Shown here: positions 8,144 to 17,267 of the stretch, in pieces | How the letters are laid out: each line of letters starts with the position of its first letter | Position numbering within the stretch: the stretch's first letter is position 1 | Assembly: GCA_017617545.1 (NCBI GenBank) | Contig: JAFZVZ010000014.1 | Location: 1-64,000 of the forward strand | Direction of reading: 5' to 3' | Length of the DNA stretch: 64,000 nt | DNA from: Lachnospiraceae bacterium | GTDB taxonomy: Bacteria; Bacillota; Clostridia; Lachnospirales; Lachnospiraceae | Notes under the pieces: generated by a model | What the model was told of the DNA's origin: nothing | Database searches by the model: none | The model's input: the letters and a program-made list of their open reading frames with translations, nothing else | Translations under genes and position numbers: made by a program

Positions 8144-9055
8144 ATGCCAATCAAAGTAGCCAACGATCTGCCTGCACGCCAGGTGCTGATCGATGAAAAC
8201 ATATTCGTGATGGACGAGAACCGCGCGACGACGCAGGACATCCGTCCGCTCTCCATCGCGATCCTCAACCTGATGCCTCTCAAGGAGGACACCGAGGTGC
8301 AGCTGATGAGGAGTCTTTCCAACACGCCGCTGCAGATCGACCTGACCTTCTTAACGACGGCGTCGTACATCGGAAAGAATACGGCGAAGAACCATCTGGA
8401 CCAGTTCTATCTGACGTTCGAGGATGTGAAGAACCGCAAGTTTGACGGTCTGATCATCACGGGAGCACCAGTGGAGCAGATGGAGTTCACCGAGGTTGCG
8501 TACTGGGATGAGCTCGTGCAGATCATGGAGTGGAGCAAGACCCATGTAACGAGCACGTTCCACATCTGTTGGGGAGCACAGGCTGCTCTGTATTATCACT
8601 ACGGAATTAAGAAGATCCCGCTTGAGCGTAAGCTGTTCGGTTTGTTCCGCCACCGCGTGATGAACCGCAGAGAGCCGCTTGTGAGAGGATTTGACGACGA
8701 ATTTTATATGCCGCACTCGAGACATACGACCGTGGCGAGCGAGGACATTTACAACCATCCGGAGCTCACGGTGATGGCGGAGTCGGACGATGCCGGTGTA
8801 CTTCTGATCATGGCGAAGGAGGGACGGCAGATCTTCGTTCTCGGCCATCCCGAGTACGACCGCATCACGCTCGACAAGGAATACAAGAGAGATCTCGACA
8901 AGGGACTCCCGATCGACCTTCCGAAGAATTACTATCCGAACGATGACTGCACGCAGAGACCGCTTCTTCTGTGGCGCGGACATGCGAATACATTGTACAC
9001 GAACTGGCTGAACTATTATTGCTACCAGCTGACACCGTACGATTGGACGTTTTGA
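8144..9055 (+). CDS. metA: Homoserine O-acyltransferase MetA, probably acetyl-CoA-specific
   Basis: This enzyme acylates L-homoserine, the first committed step of methionine synthesis. It is 303 residues long. The catalytic cysteine C142 lies in HICWGAQA, and H235 and E237 lie in LGHPEYD. Residue 111 is glutamate (GAPVEQ). In characterised MetA proteins glutamate at this position goes with acetyl-CoA use and glycine with succinyl-CoA, so O-acetylhomoserine is the likely product. The start at 8144 has AGGAGG nine bases upstream. Only 55 bases separate it from ligA, and I saw no SAM riboswitch or T-box. It is probably transcribed from further upstream. Confidence 0.95.
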   Translation: MPIKVANDLPARQVLIDENIFVMDENRATTQDIRPLSIAILNLMPLKEDTEVQLMRSLSNTPLQIDLTFLTTASYIGKNTAKNHLDQFYLTFEDVKNRKFDGLIITGAPVEQMEFTEVAYWDELVQIMEWSKTHVTSTFHICWGAQAALYYHYGIKKIPLERKLFGLFRHRVMNRREPLVRGFDDEFYMPHSRHTTVASEDIYNHPELTVMAESDDAGVLLIMAKEGRQIFVLGHPEYDRITLDKEYKRDLDKGLPIDLPKNYYPNDDCTQRPLLLWRGHANTLYTNWLNYYCYQLTPYDWTF

Positions 9056-9082
9056 TCACAGTAAACAAGGTGAGGTAACGGG

Positions 9083-10957
9083 ATGAAATATCCATTGATT
9101 GTCATTCAGATGCTAGGCGGCCTGGCGCTTTTCCTCTACGGCATGCGCCTGATGAGCAGCAGCCTGAAGGAGAGTTCCTCCGGCAAATTAAAAACGATGA
9201 TGGAGAAGGTGACGGGCAACCCGTTCAAGGCGTTCCTTCTCGGTCTTGGCGTTACGGCTGTCATTCAGTCGTCGACAGCAACGATCGTCATCACTTCCGG
9301 TCTGGTGGCCGGCGGGATCATCACGCTGAACCAGTCGCTCGGCATCATCATAGGCGCGAATGTCGGTACGACCGTTACCGGTCAGATCGTCCGGTTGATG
9401 GACTTAAACTCCGATTCGGAGTCGTGGCTCGCCTTTCTGAAACCGTCCACGCTGGCACCGATCGCGCTGGTTGCGGGTATTCTGCTGTTGATGTTCATCC
9501 GCGTGAAGCGTTCGGATGCGATCGGCAATGTCGCAATGGGCTTCGGTATCCTCTTCACGGGTCTTATGAATATGTCCAACTCGGTCAGCGTGCTGACGGA
9601 GACCGGTATCATTGACAAGCTGTTCGGCAGCATCGGCGAGAACCCGATCCTCGGATATCTCTGCGGCGCCGGCGTTGCATTTGCACTGCAGAGTTCATCG
9701 TCGACGATCGCCATTCTGCAGACGATGGCGACCAACACCGTAGTCACCTTCGGCGTGGCGTACATTATCATCGTCGGTATCTACTTGGGCGACTGCCTTA
9801 CCACGGGAATCGTGTGTTCCATCGGAGCGAAGGCGGATGCGAAGAGAGTCGGTGTCGTCAATATTCTGTTTAACTTAAGCGAGACCGTTCTGGTTCTTGT
9901 TGTCATAAATGTTCTGCATGCGTTCGGTGTCCTTGACAAACTCTGGGATCATTCCATGACGGCCGGCGGCATTGCCAACACGAACACGATCTTCAACCTC
10001 GGCTGCGCGATCGCGCTGCTGCCGATGGTCGGTGTCTACGCGAAACTGTCGCGCAGGATCGTGAAGGATGATGCGGAAGAGAAGGTTGACATCCCCGAGT
10101 TCGCGGCACTTAACCCGATTTTCTACGCAACACCTGCGATCGCGTTCAACAGCTGCTACACGGGTCTGAAGCGCATGTTCAATCTCTCTGTGGAAAATAT
10201 CGACCGCGCCATGGGGCTGCTTACCAACTATGACCCGGGCGTGAAGAAGAACATCGATCGCGATGAGGACGTCATCGATGCGCTTGCGGACGGGATCAGT
10301 AACTATCTCGTGCAGCTTTCCCCGCACATCAGCGAGGATCTGCATATCCGCATCCTCGACCAATACTACAAGCTTGTCGGCGAGTTCGAGCACATGGGAG
10401 ACCACGCGTTCAACATCTCCGAGACGGCCAAGCGTCTGAACGGGGATAATGTTCATTTTTCGGAGGCCGCGCAGGCGGAGCTGAAGGTTTCGCGCGAGGT
10501 GCTGGACCGCCTGATCGATTCTACGAGAAAGGCATTCGAGAAGCGCGATGTCGACGCGGCAAGAGAGATCGAGCCGATCGAGGAAGTCATGGACGACATG
10601 ATCAACGCGCTGAGCGACAACCATATGGCGCGTCTTCGCGAGGGCAAATGCTCGGTCAATGCGGGAACGGGACTGCTCGATGTGCTGACTCATTTTTCGC
10701 GTATTGCGGGCACCTGCTCAAACATCGGAGTATCGGTTCTGACGCGTGTCAACCCGGAGATCGCCAACCGTGCGCACAACTATGTCACGCAGCTGCACCT
10801 CGGCCACGACCGTGAGTACAACAAGGCCTATCACGCGGCGCATGATTTGTATTTCGATAAGCTCACGAAGGCACGGGAAAGCGCCCAGGCGGAGGCTGTC
10901 GGTGCGAGCGAGGGGCAGCTTCAGATGCCTCTGTCGGAGATGAAGCCGAACGAGTGA
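9083..10957 (+). CDS. Na/Pi cotransporter family protein with PhoU-like domain
   Basis: This 624-residue membrane protein should import phosphate with sodium. Two inverted repeats carry the family QSS signatures: Q62-S63-S64 in VIQSSTAT and Q203 in LQSSSST. About eight membrane segments occupy residues 5-330. The cytoplasmic C-terminal part (about 350-570) is helical and PhoU-like, with the FEHMGDHAFNISE signature, as in the NptA/YjbB-type proteins. The start at 9083 has GAGGTAACGGG upstream. The gene stands alone, with no pst genes nearby. The substrate is inferred from the family; some members transport other anions. Confidence 0.9.
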   Translation: MKYPLIVIQMLGGLALFLYGMRLMSSSLKESSSGKLKTMMEKVTGNPFKAFLLGLGVTAVIQSSTATIVITSGLVAGGIITLNQSLGIIIGANVGTTVTGQIVRLMDLNSDSESWLAFLKPSTLAPIALVAGILLLMFIRVKRSDAIGNVAMGFGILFTGLMNMSNSVSVLTETGIIDKLFGSIGENPILGYLCGAGVAFALQSSSSTIAILQTMATNTVVTFGVAYIIIVGIYLGDCLTTGIVCSIGAKADAKRVGVVNILFNLSETVLVLVVINVLHAFGVLDKLWDHSMTAGGIANTNTIFNLGCAIALLPMVGVYAKLSRRIVKDDAEEKVDIPEFAALNPIFYATPAIAFNSCYTGLKRMFNLSVENIDRAMGLLTNYDPGVKKNIDRDEDVIDALADGISNYLVQLSPHISEDLHIRILDQYYKLVGEFEHMGDHAFNISETAKRLNGDNVHFSEAAQAELKVSREVLDRLIDSTRKAFEKRDVDAAREIEPIEEVMDDMINALSDNHMARLREGKCSVNAGTGLLDVLTHFSRIAGTCSNIGVSVLTRVNPEIANRAHNYVTQLHLGHDREYNKAYHAAHDLYFDKLTKARESAQAEAVGASEGQLQMPLSEMKPNE

Positions 10958-11042
10958 CGGGAACAGAAACAGGAATGTATATCAGCCCGCATGAGCAGGC
11001 AAACATAGCAAAAGCGTATTGAGGAAAATAAGGAGAAGAAGT

Positions 11043-13298
11043 ATGGGTATGGTTTCAGAGAAGAAAAGTACGATCTCGTATGTCAAATGGGACCGCGGCG
11101 CGAACCGCGAATTTTCCGAAGAAGTTACGGTTCTTCGGATGGACAACGGTAAGATCACGTATGCGATGGGCATCACGGAGGAGGGGTACCTCCTGCATTG
11201 CTATTACGGCAGGGCGATCGGGGAGGACGATATCAGCTATCTGATGCGCCTTTCGGATCACCCGTTCACACCGAACGGCAACAACCGTGATCGCCTTATT
11301 TTTATGGATTCGCGGCTGTTTGAGTTTCCGTGCCCCGGCACGGGTGACTACCGCGAGCCGTGTCTGATGGTGCTTGACGAGGACGGCATGTCCACCTGCG
11401 ATTTGCGCTTCAAGGAGTACCGCACGATGAAGGGCAAGCCGCAGCTCCGCCAGAAGGGTGTCAGCTGCATCCCGGCGACGTACGCGAACGCTTCGGAGGC
11501 GGAGACACTCGTCGTCACGATGGAGGACACACACTGTGATATCCTCGTGGAGCTTACGTACACGATGTTCAAGGATATGCCTGTCATCACGAGAAGCGCG
11601 CGCGTCATCAACCGCGGCTACAACGACATCCGCATCCAGCAGTTCATGTCCGGCTGCGTTGAGTGGGATTACAGCAACTTTGAGATGATCACCTTAAACG
11701 GCAACTGGGCTCGCGAGCGCGCGATCTCCCGAGTTCCGCTGCACAGCGGCAAGCAGTCCGTCGACAGCAGACGAGGTATTTCTTCGCACCAGCACAATCC
11801 GTTCATCGCTCTGGTGGACCCGCACGCGACCGAGGAAACGGGGGAAGCATACGGCTTCAACCTTGTGTACAGCGGCAATTTCTTAGCACAGGCAGAGGTG
11901 TCCACGAGCGGTTACACGCGAGTTGTGATGGGCATCAACCCCTATGATTTTTCGTGGCTTTTGCGCCCCGAGGAGGACCTGACGGCGCCGGAGCTTGTAA
12001 TGGTATACTCGGATGCCGGTATCGGCGCGATGTCGCGCACATTCCACGATCTCTACCGCGGGCATCTGATCCGCGGACAGTGGAAGGACAAGATGCGTCC
12101 CGTGCTGATCAACAACTGGGAGGGAACGTACTTCAACTTCGACGAGGAGAAGATCTACGCGATCGCCGAATCGGCTTCGAAACTCGGCATTGAGATGCTC
12201 GTCCTCGATGACGGCTGGTTCGGAAAGAGAAACTATGATGACTGTTCGCTCGGAGACTGGTACGTCAATGAGGAGAAGTTAAAGGGCGGCCTCAAGCCAC
12301 TTGTCGACCGCATCAATGCGCTTGGAATGAAGTTCGGCCTGTGGTTTGAGCCGGAGATGGTGAGCCCGGACAGCGACCTGTTCCGCGCGCATCCCGACTG
12401 GGCGATCCAGATCATCGGCCGTGATATGACGCAGGCGAGAGAGCAGTACGTTCTCGACTACTCGAACCCCGAGGTCCGCGAGAATGTGTACGGTCAGATC
12501 CGCGCGATCTTAGACAACGCCAACGTTGAGTACATCAAATGGGATATGAACCGCGCGCTTTCCGAGGTCGGTTCCACGACACTTCCGCGCAAGCGCCAGA
12601 GAGAGCTGTGGCACCGCTACGTGCTCGGTGTGTACGAGGTGATGGACCGCCTGACGACGGACTATCCGTACCTGCTTCTCGAGGGCTGCTCGAGCGGCGG
12701 CGCCCGCTTTGATCCGGGCATGCTGTATTTTGCGCCGCAGATCTGGGCTTCGGACGACACCGACGCGATCGAGAGACTGAAGATCCAGCACGGCACGAGC
12801 ATTTGTTATCCGGTTTCCACGATGGGCGCGCACGTGTCCGACTGCCCGAACCACGCGATCGGCCGCACGACGCCGTTCGCGACCAGAGGCGATGTCGCCA
12901 TGGTCGGTACCTTCGGCTACGAACTCGATGTGACGCGCATTCCCGAGGCAGACCGCGAGGCGATCCCCGGGCAGATCGAAAAGTTCAAGAAGTTCAATCC
13001 GCTTGTGCGTACCGGCGACCAGTACCGCCTCGGCAATCTCTTCGAGGATGATTCGTTCGACGCGTGGATGTTCGTCGCCAAGGACAAGTCCGAAGCGGTG
13101 TTCACCTTTGTGCAGATCCTGAACCGTCCGTCGATGCCGTCGCGCCGTATCCTTCTGCGCGGCCTCGATCCCGAGCGGACGTATCGCAACGAGGACACCG
13201 GCGAGGTGCGTCTCGGCGCGACCTGGATGACCGGCGGCGTGATCGTCGGAGCATTCGGCGATTTCGCGAGCAGAACCATGCATTTTACGGCAGTTTGA
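11043..13298 (+). CDS. Alpha-galactosidase, glycoside hydrolase family 36
   Basis: This 751-residue retaining glycosidase should release terminal alpha-galactose from raffinose-family sugars or galactomannan side chains. The N-terminal beta-sandwich is followed by a (beta/alpha)8 barrel from about residue 330. The nucleophile is D501 in YIKWDMNR and the acid/base lies at D571 in WASDDTDA. LEGCSSGGARFDPGM and the closing beta domain are typical. There is no signal peptide, so it acts in the cytoplasm on imported oligosaccharides. The ATG at 11043 is chosen for the AAGGAGAAG upstream; an in-frame ATG at 11049 is possible. No sugar transporter lies beside it in this window. Confidence 0.96.
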   Translation: MGMVSEKKSTISYVKWDRGANREFSEEVTVLRMDNGKITYAMGITEEGYLLHCYYGRAIGEDDISYLMRLSDHPFTPNGNNRDRLIFMDSRLFEFPCPGTGDYREPCLMVLDEDGMSTCDLRFKEYRTMKGKPQLRQKGVSCIPATYANASEAETLVVTMEDTHCDILVELTYTMFKDMPVITRSARVINRGYNDIRIQQFMSGCVEWDYSNFEMITLNGNWARERAISRVPLHSGKQSVDSRRGISSHQHNPFIALVDPHATEETGEAYGFNLVYSGNFLAQAEVSTSGYTRVVMGINPYDFSWLLRPEEDLTAPELVMVYSDAGIGAMSRTFHDLYRGHLIRGQWKDKMRPVLINNWEGTYFNFDEEKIYAIAESASKLGIEMLVLDDGWFGKRNYDDCSLGDWYVNEEKLKGGLKPLVDRINALGMKFGLWFEPEMVSPDSDLFRAHPDWAIQIIGRDMTQAREQYVLDYSNPEVRENVYGQIRAILDNANVEYIKWDMNRALSEVGSTTLPRKRQRELWHRYVLGVYEVMDRLTTDYPYLLLEGCSSGGARFDPGMLYFAPQIWASDDTDAIERLKIQHGTSICYPVSTMGAHVSDCPNHAIGRTTPFATRGDVAMVGTFGYELDVTRIPEADREAIPGQIEKFKKFNPLVRTGDQYRLGNLFEDDSFDAWMFVAKDKSEAVFTFVQILNRPSMPSRRILLRGLDPERTYRNEDTGEVRLGATWMTGGVIVGAFGDFASRTMHFTAV

Positions 13299-13308
13299 TG
13301 AGGTAGAT

Positions 13309-14025
13309 ATGGACGTAATTAAACCATACAAAAGAGGTTGCGGATATTCCTACGCGCTCGGCGCGTTCCCGACGTTTGAGATGCTCAAGAAGCGCCCGGA
13401 GTGTGCGATCGGCGTGTTCGTGCACAGCTCGTTTCCGGAGCGCGACAAGATCGCGGCTCTGTGCGAGGAGCACAACATTCCGGTATGGGACAACGACAAG
13501 GCAATTGCGCGTCTGAGTGATAAGGAAAATGTCTTCGTCATCGGCGTGTTCCGCACCTACGAGGACAAGCTTGATGCGGAGGTTCCGCACCTGATGCTGG
13601 TGAATCCCTCGAACATGGGCAACCTCGGGACGATCCTTCGGACGTGTCTTGCGTTCGGAATCCACGACGTGGCGGTCATTGCGCCCGGCACGGACTGGCT
13701 GAACCCGAAGGTCGTGCGCGCATCGATGGGTGCGATCTTCTCGATGCGGATCACGATGTACAACTCGTTCGAGGAGTATGTGTGCTTTGCCTCCGGCGTC
13801 GGGAGAGAGTATTTTCCGTTTATGTTAAACGGAGGCACGGAGTTGTCGCTTGAGAGCTGTCCGAAGCCGAAGCTGTACACGCTTGTGTTCGGCAACGAGG
13901 CGACGGGGCTGCCGCAGGAGTACGCGGAGTACGGAACCGCGATCAAGATCCCGCAGTCGGACGAGGTGGATTCGCTGAACTTAACGATCGCCGTCGGCAT
14001 CGGGCTGTTCGCGTTCCGCAGTTAG
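13309..14025 (+). CDS. TrmH/SpoU-family RNA 2'-O-methyltransferase
   Basis: This 238-residue SPOUT-fold enzyme should methylate a ribose 2'-OH in tRNA or rRNA using SAM. The three family motifs are visible: NPSNMGNLGTILRT (motif 1), FGNEATGLP (motif 2) and LNLTIAVGIGLF (motif 3). The N-terminal 90 residues form a substrate-binding region without clear similarity to RlmB. It starts 11 bases after the alpha-galactosidase stop, so the two are probably co-transcribed although their roles seem unrelated. The RNA target is unknown. Confidence 0.88.
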   Translation: MDVIKPYKRGCGYSYALGAFPTFEMLKKRPECAIGVFVHSSFPERDKIAALCEEHNIPVWDNDKAIARLSDKENVFVIGVFRTYEDKLDAEVPHLMLVNPSNMGNLGTILRTCLAFGIHDVAVIAPGTDWLNPKVVRASMGAIFSMRITMYNSFEEYVCFASGVGREYFPFMLNGGTELSLESCPKPKLYTLVFGNEATGLPQEYAEYGTAIKIPQSDEVDSLNLTIAVGIGLFAFRS

Positions 14026-14040
14026 ATGGGATATGACATT

Positions 14041-14080
14041 GTTTTTCAACTGTAGATGTGAGTAGATATAGTTGTAAAAC
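14041..14080. promoter_or_regulatory. Inverted repeat upstream of nitroreductase
   Basis: GTTTTTCAACT (14041-14051) and AGTTGTAAAAC (14070-14080) are complementary at 10 of 11 positions, 18 bases apart. The arms are AT-rich, unlike the surroundings, and no T-tract follows. The element fits an operator or an upstream dyad better than a terminator. A second small hairpin (GCTCCC / GGGAGC, 14085-14100) follows directly. Confidence 0.4.
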
Positions 14081-14116
14081 AAACGGCTCCCGTCGGGAGC
14101 GGAACAGGAGAGGGTT

Positions 14117-14644
14117 ATGAACGATACATTGAAAGTGCTGGAGACGCGCAGAAGCTGCAGAAACTTTCTGCCGGATATGATCAAGGATGAGGAGCTGCAG
14201 GCGATCCTGCGCGCGGGTACGTACGCCGCAACCGGAATGGGCAAGCAGAGCCCGATCATCCTTGCGATCACGGACAAGGCAACGCGCGACGCGATCTCCG
14301 AGCAGAACAAGCAGATCGCCAACTGGCCGGGAGCCGGCGACCCGTTCTACGGAGCGCCCGTGATCCTTGCGGTTCTGGCGAAGAAGGACGTAGTGACGCA
14401 CGTGTACGACGGTGCGCTTGTGATCGGAAATCTCATGAACGCCGCGGAGAGCCTCGGCGTTGCGAGCATCTGGATCCACCGCGCCAAGGAGGAGTTCGAG
14501 TCCGGTTTCGGTTATGAGCTTTTGAAAAAACTCGGGCTTAATCCCGACGAGTACGAAGGCATCGGCCATTGTGCGCTCGGCTATGCGGCAGCGCCTCCGA
14601 ATGCGCCGGTTCCGAGAAAAGAGAACTACGTATACTACATCTGA
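14117..14644 (+). CDS. Nitroreductase-family flavoprotein
   Basis: This 175-residue FMN-dependent oxidoreductase belongs to the NfsA/NfsB-like fold. The start LETRRSCRNF is the usual FMN-phosphate-binding region, followed by AGTYAATGMGKQSP and the C-terminal GYAAAPPNAPVPRKENYVYYI. It lacks the ferredoxin domain seen in some clostridial relatives. The physiological substrate cannot be told from sequence. The ribosome-binding site is AGGAGAGGG. It ends in a strong terminator and is preceded by an inverted repeat, so it is probably a single-gene unit with its own control. Confidence 0.88.
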   Translation: MNDTLKVLETRRSCRNFLPDMIKDEELQAILRAGTYAATGMGKQSPIILAITDKATRDAISEQNKQIANWPGAGDPFYGAPVILAVLAKKDVVTHVYDGALVIGNLMNAAESLGVASIWIHRAKEEFESGFGYELLKKLGLNPDEYEGIGHCALGYAAAPPNAPVPRKENYVYYI

Positions 14645-14660
14645 GAGACCTTTGGAACAG

Positions 14661-14697
14661 GAGGAAACACTGGGTTTTTGGTGTTTCCTCATTTTTT
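14661..14697 (+). terminator. Intrinsic terminator of the nitroreductase gene
   Basis: GAGGAAACAC (14661-14670) pairs perfectly with GTGTTTCCTC (14681-14690), followed by ATTTTTT. Confidence 0.92.
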
Positions 14698-14741
14698 GTG
14701 CGGAAATGCCTGTATTTTCCGAAAAGTTTTCAATTCCCGTA

Positions 14742-14770
14742 TTGACAAAACGCCGTTCGGTGGGTATACT
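14742..14770 (+). promoter_or_regulatory. Strong promoter of the ylxM-ffh operon
   Basis: TTGACA (14742-14747), 17-base spacer, TATACT (14765-14770). The first gene starts at 14833. Confidence 0.88.
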
Positions 14771-14832
14771 TGCGAAGGTGTTAAGAAAAATTCTTTACAC
14801 CGAGGCGGCGCAAATGTGCGGAGGTTCGCGGT

Positions 14833-15249
14833 ATGAGTACGGGCAAAGACGGAAAAATCTGCTCAAAGAAAGCGGATGCGAAGGACTGGCTCGCGGAAGC
14901 GGCTCACCTTTCGGTGTATTTTTCGTTTTACGGCGAACTTCTCGGGGAGAAGACGAAACAGATCTTCGAGGACTATGTCGCGAATGACATGTCCCTTGCG
15001 GAGATCGCGCGCGAGTACGGTTTGAGCCGTCAGGGCGTGTATGATGTGGTGAAGCGCTGCGGCGCAAAATTGTATGAATATGAGGAGTGCCTTCATCTCG
15101 CGGAACGGTTTCAGCGGATGGAGGAGCAGGCGGAGAACATTCGCAGCGAGGCGGCAAGACTTGCGGACGAGCTGTCGGACAGTCCGGCCGGTGAGCGTGC
15201 GAGCCGGATCGCGCAGTCCGCGGAGGATCTGATCGGAAGTCTGCAGTAA
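14833..15249 (+). CDS. ylxM: YlxM-like helix-turn-helix protein (SRP operon)
   Basis: This 138-residue protein has a sigma-factor-like helix-turn-helix (SLAEIAREYGLSRQGVYDVVKR, about residues 55-77) and a helical, coiled-coil-prone C-terminus. The UPF0122/YlxM family is encoded next to ffh in many Firmicutes and is thought to assist or tune the signal recognition particle. Its place as first gene of the operon, 49 bases before ffh, fits. The C-terminal third is longer and richer in Glu/Ala than in short YlxM proteins. GGAGG lies 9 bases before the ATG. Confidence 0.88.
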   Translation: MSTGKDGKICSKKADAKDWLAEAAHLSVYFSFYGELLGEKTKQIFEDYVANDMSLAEIAREYGLSRQGVYDVVKRCGAKLYEYEECLHLAERFQRMEEQAENIRSEAARLADELSDSPAGERASRIAQSAEDLIGSLQ

Positions 15250-15298
15250 GCCGGTCGCGGACGACGGTTCTTCGAAAGCCTGCAGTAAGGAGTTTACG

Positions 15299-16636
15299 GT
15301 GGCATTCGAGAGTTTATCGGATAAATTGCAAAACGTTTTCAAGCGCCTGCGCGGCAAGGGACGTCTGTCGGAGAGCGACGTTAAGGACGCGATGCGCGAG
15401 GTTAAGCTTGCGCTTCTGGAGGCCGATGTCAACTTTAAGGTTGTCAAGCAGTTCATCGCTTCGGTCACGGAGCGCGCGGTCGGTCAGGATGTTCTGAACA
15501 GCCTGACGCCTGCACAGATGGTCATCAAGATCGTCAACGAGGAGATGATCGCTCTTATGGGCGATACGACGACGGAGATCACGATGGTTTCCGGAGGCCC
15601 GACGGTCATCATGATGTGCGGTCTGCAGGGTGCCGGCAAGACGACGATGTCGGCGAAGCTCGCAAACAAGTTCAAAAGCCAGGGTAAGAGGCCGCTTCTC
15701 GTGGCCTGCGATATCTATCGTCCGGCGGCCATTGACCAGTTGAAGGTCAACGGAGACAAGGTCGGTGTGCCTGTATTTTCCATGGGCACGAACAACAGCG
15801 CAGTGAACATCGCGAAAGCCGCGATGGAGCACGCGAAGAAGGAAGGTAACAATGTCATCATCATCGATACGGCAGGTCGTCTGCACATCGATGAGGGACT
15901 GATGCAGGAGCTTGCGGACATCAAGGAAGCGGTCAGCGTTCACCACACGGTGTTGACGGTTGACGCGATGACCGGTCAGGACGTGCTGAATGTCGCGACG
16001 ACGTTCGAGGAGAAACTCGGCATCACCGGCGTGATCCTCACGAAGCTCGACGGCGACACACGAGGCGGTGCGGCTCTTTCGCTTCGCGCGGTCACCGGCA
16101 AGCCGATTTTGTATGTAGGTACCGGCGAGAAGCTGACGGACATCGAGCAGTTCTATCCGGACCGCATGGCTTCCCGTATCCTCGGCATGGGCGACGTGCT
16201 TTCGCTGATCGACAAGGTGCAGGCGGAGGTCACGGAGGAACAGGCGCGCGAGATGGAGAAGAAGCTTCGCCGCGCGGAGTTCAACTTCGAGGATTTCTAC
16301 GATCAGATCCAGAACATGAAGAAGATGGGCGGCATCAAGAGCCTGCTCGGCATGCTTCCCGGAATGGGACAGCTGAAGGATCTGCAGATTGACGATGACG
16401 CGTTCAAGCAGACTGAGGCGATGATCAACTCGATGACGAAGAAGGAACGCCTCAATCCCGAGATCATCACACCGCCGAGAAAGCGCAGGATCGCTGCGGG
16501 CGCCGGCGTTGACATCTCGGAAGTCAACAAACTGATGAAGCAGTACGAACAGTCGAAGAAGATGATGAAGCAGATGTCCGGCATGATGGGCGGCAAGAAG
16601 GGCAAGGGCGGCTTTAAACTGCCGTTCGGACTGTGA
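15299..16636 (+). CDS. ffh: Signal recognition particle protein Ffh
   Basis: Ffh binds 4.5S/6S-type SRP RNA and signal sequences and delivers ribosomes to the membrane with FtsY. The 445 residues include the N domain, the GTPase G domain (GLQGAGKTT, DTAGRLHID, TKLDGDTRGG) and the methionine-rich M domain from about residue 300 (LLGMLPGMGQ, MSGMMGGKKG). The start is GTG at 15299, with AAGGAG six bases upstream, giving MAFESLSDKL. SRP RNA itself is not in this window. Confidence 0.97.
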   Translation: MAFESLSDKLQNVFKRLRGKGRLSESDVKDAMREVKLALLEADVNFKVVKQFIASVTERAVGQDVLNSLTPAQMVIKIVNEEMIALMGDTTTEITMVSGGPTVIMMCGLQGAGKTTMSAKLANKFKSQGKRPLLVACDIYRPAAIDQLKVNGDKVGVPVFSMGTNNSAVNIAKAAMEHAKKEGNNVIIIDTAGRLHIDEGLMQELADIKEAVSVHHTVLTVDAMTGQDVLNVATTFEEKLGITGVILTKLDGDTRGGAALSLRAVTGKPILYVGTGEKLTDIEQFYPDRMASRILGMGDVLSLIDKVQAEVTEEQAREMEKKLRRAEFNFEDFYDQIQNMKKMGGIKSLLGMLPGMGQLKDLQIDDDAFKQTEAMINSMTKKERLNPEIITPPRKRRIAAGAGVDISEVNKLMKQYEQSKKMMKQMSGMMGGKKGKGGFKLPFGL

Positions 16637-16726
16637 TCATTTTACGAAGCTATATATGGCAATTGCCATTCATATAGAGGGCGAAAGCCTGTGTTACACG
16701 GATTATACTAAGGAGGTGAATATACC

Positions 16727-16972
16727 ATGGCAGTAAAGATTCGTTTGAGAAGAATGGGTCAGAAGCACGCTCCGTTCTACAGAGTGATCGTAGCGGACGA
16801 GAGATCTCCGAGAGACGGAAGATTTATCGATGAGATCGGAACCTATGATCCTACGAAGGAGCCGATGGCTTTCCGTGTCGATGAGGAAGCTGCTAAGAAG
16901 TGGCTTGCCAACGGCGCACAGCCTACGGAGACCGTTGCCAGATTGTTCAAGCAGGCCGGGATTCAGAAGTAA
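16727..16972 (+). CDS. rpsP: 30S ribosomal protein S16
   Basis: S16 is needed for assembly of the small subunit. The 81 residues have the canonical start [40 protein letters not shown] precedes the ATG. A 14-base palindrome (ATGGCAATTGCCAT, 16656-16669) lies in the 90-base gap after ffh and could be a structured leader. Conventional order with ffh upstream and khpA, rimM and trmD downstream. Confidence 0.98.
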   Translation: MAVKIRLRRMGQKHAPFYRVIVADERSPRDGRFIDEIGTYDPTKEPMAFRVDEEAAKKWLANGAQPTETVARLFKQAGIQK

Positions 16973-16987
16973 TCGGAGGGGAGAGCA

Positions 16988-17218
16988 ATGAAAGAGTTAG
17001 TCGAAGTCATCGCTAAGTCCTTGGTTACCTGCCCCGATCAGGTTGAAGTAACGGAAGACGTCAACGGAAACAGCGTAGTGATCTCGCTCAAGGTCGCACC
17101 GGAGGATATGGGCAAGGTGATCGGCAAGCAGGGTCGTATTGCTAAGGCAATCCGCACTGTTGTGAAGGTCGCGGCGATCAAAGAGGACAAAAAGGTGGTT
17201 GTGGATATTCTTCAGTAA
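16988..17218 (+). CDS. khpA: KH-domain RNA-binding protein KhpA
   Basis: This 76-residue single KH-domain protein has the RNA-binding GKVIGKQGRIAKAIRT loop (GxxG). Family members (YlqC/KhpA) bind many RNAs and pair with KhpB/Jag in control of cell division and envelope growth in other Firmicutes. It follows rpsP by 15 bases with a GGAGGGGAG ribosome-binding site, so it should be well expressed. An intrinsic terminator follows at 17237. Confidence 0.94.
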   Translation: MKELVEVIAKSLVTCPDQVEVTEDVNGNSVVISLKVAPEDMGKVIGKQGRIAKAIRTVVKVAAIKEDKKVVVDILQ

Positions 17219-17236
17219 TTTTCCGCAAGACGACCC

Positions 17237-17267
17237 GGGCTGTTGTGATGAACAACGGCCCTTTTTT
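17237..17267 (+). terminator. Intrinsic terminator between khpA and rimM
   Basis: GGGCTGTTGT (17237-17246) pairs with ACAACGGCCC (17252-17261) around a GATGA loop, followed by TTTTTT. It lies inside the conserved operon, so it should reduce rimM-trmD expression relative to rpsP-khpA. Confidence 0.85.

Noticed and set aside
15240..15288. Direct repeat CTGCAGTAAG before ffh
   Set aside because: Only ten bases, two copies, one of which is the end of ylxM. Likely chance or a small local duplication without functional sign.
16656..16669. Palindrome ATGGCAATTGCCAT between ffh and rpsP considered as a terminator
   Set aside because: No T-tract follows, and the operon continues directly to rpsP.
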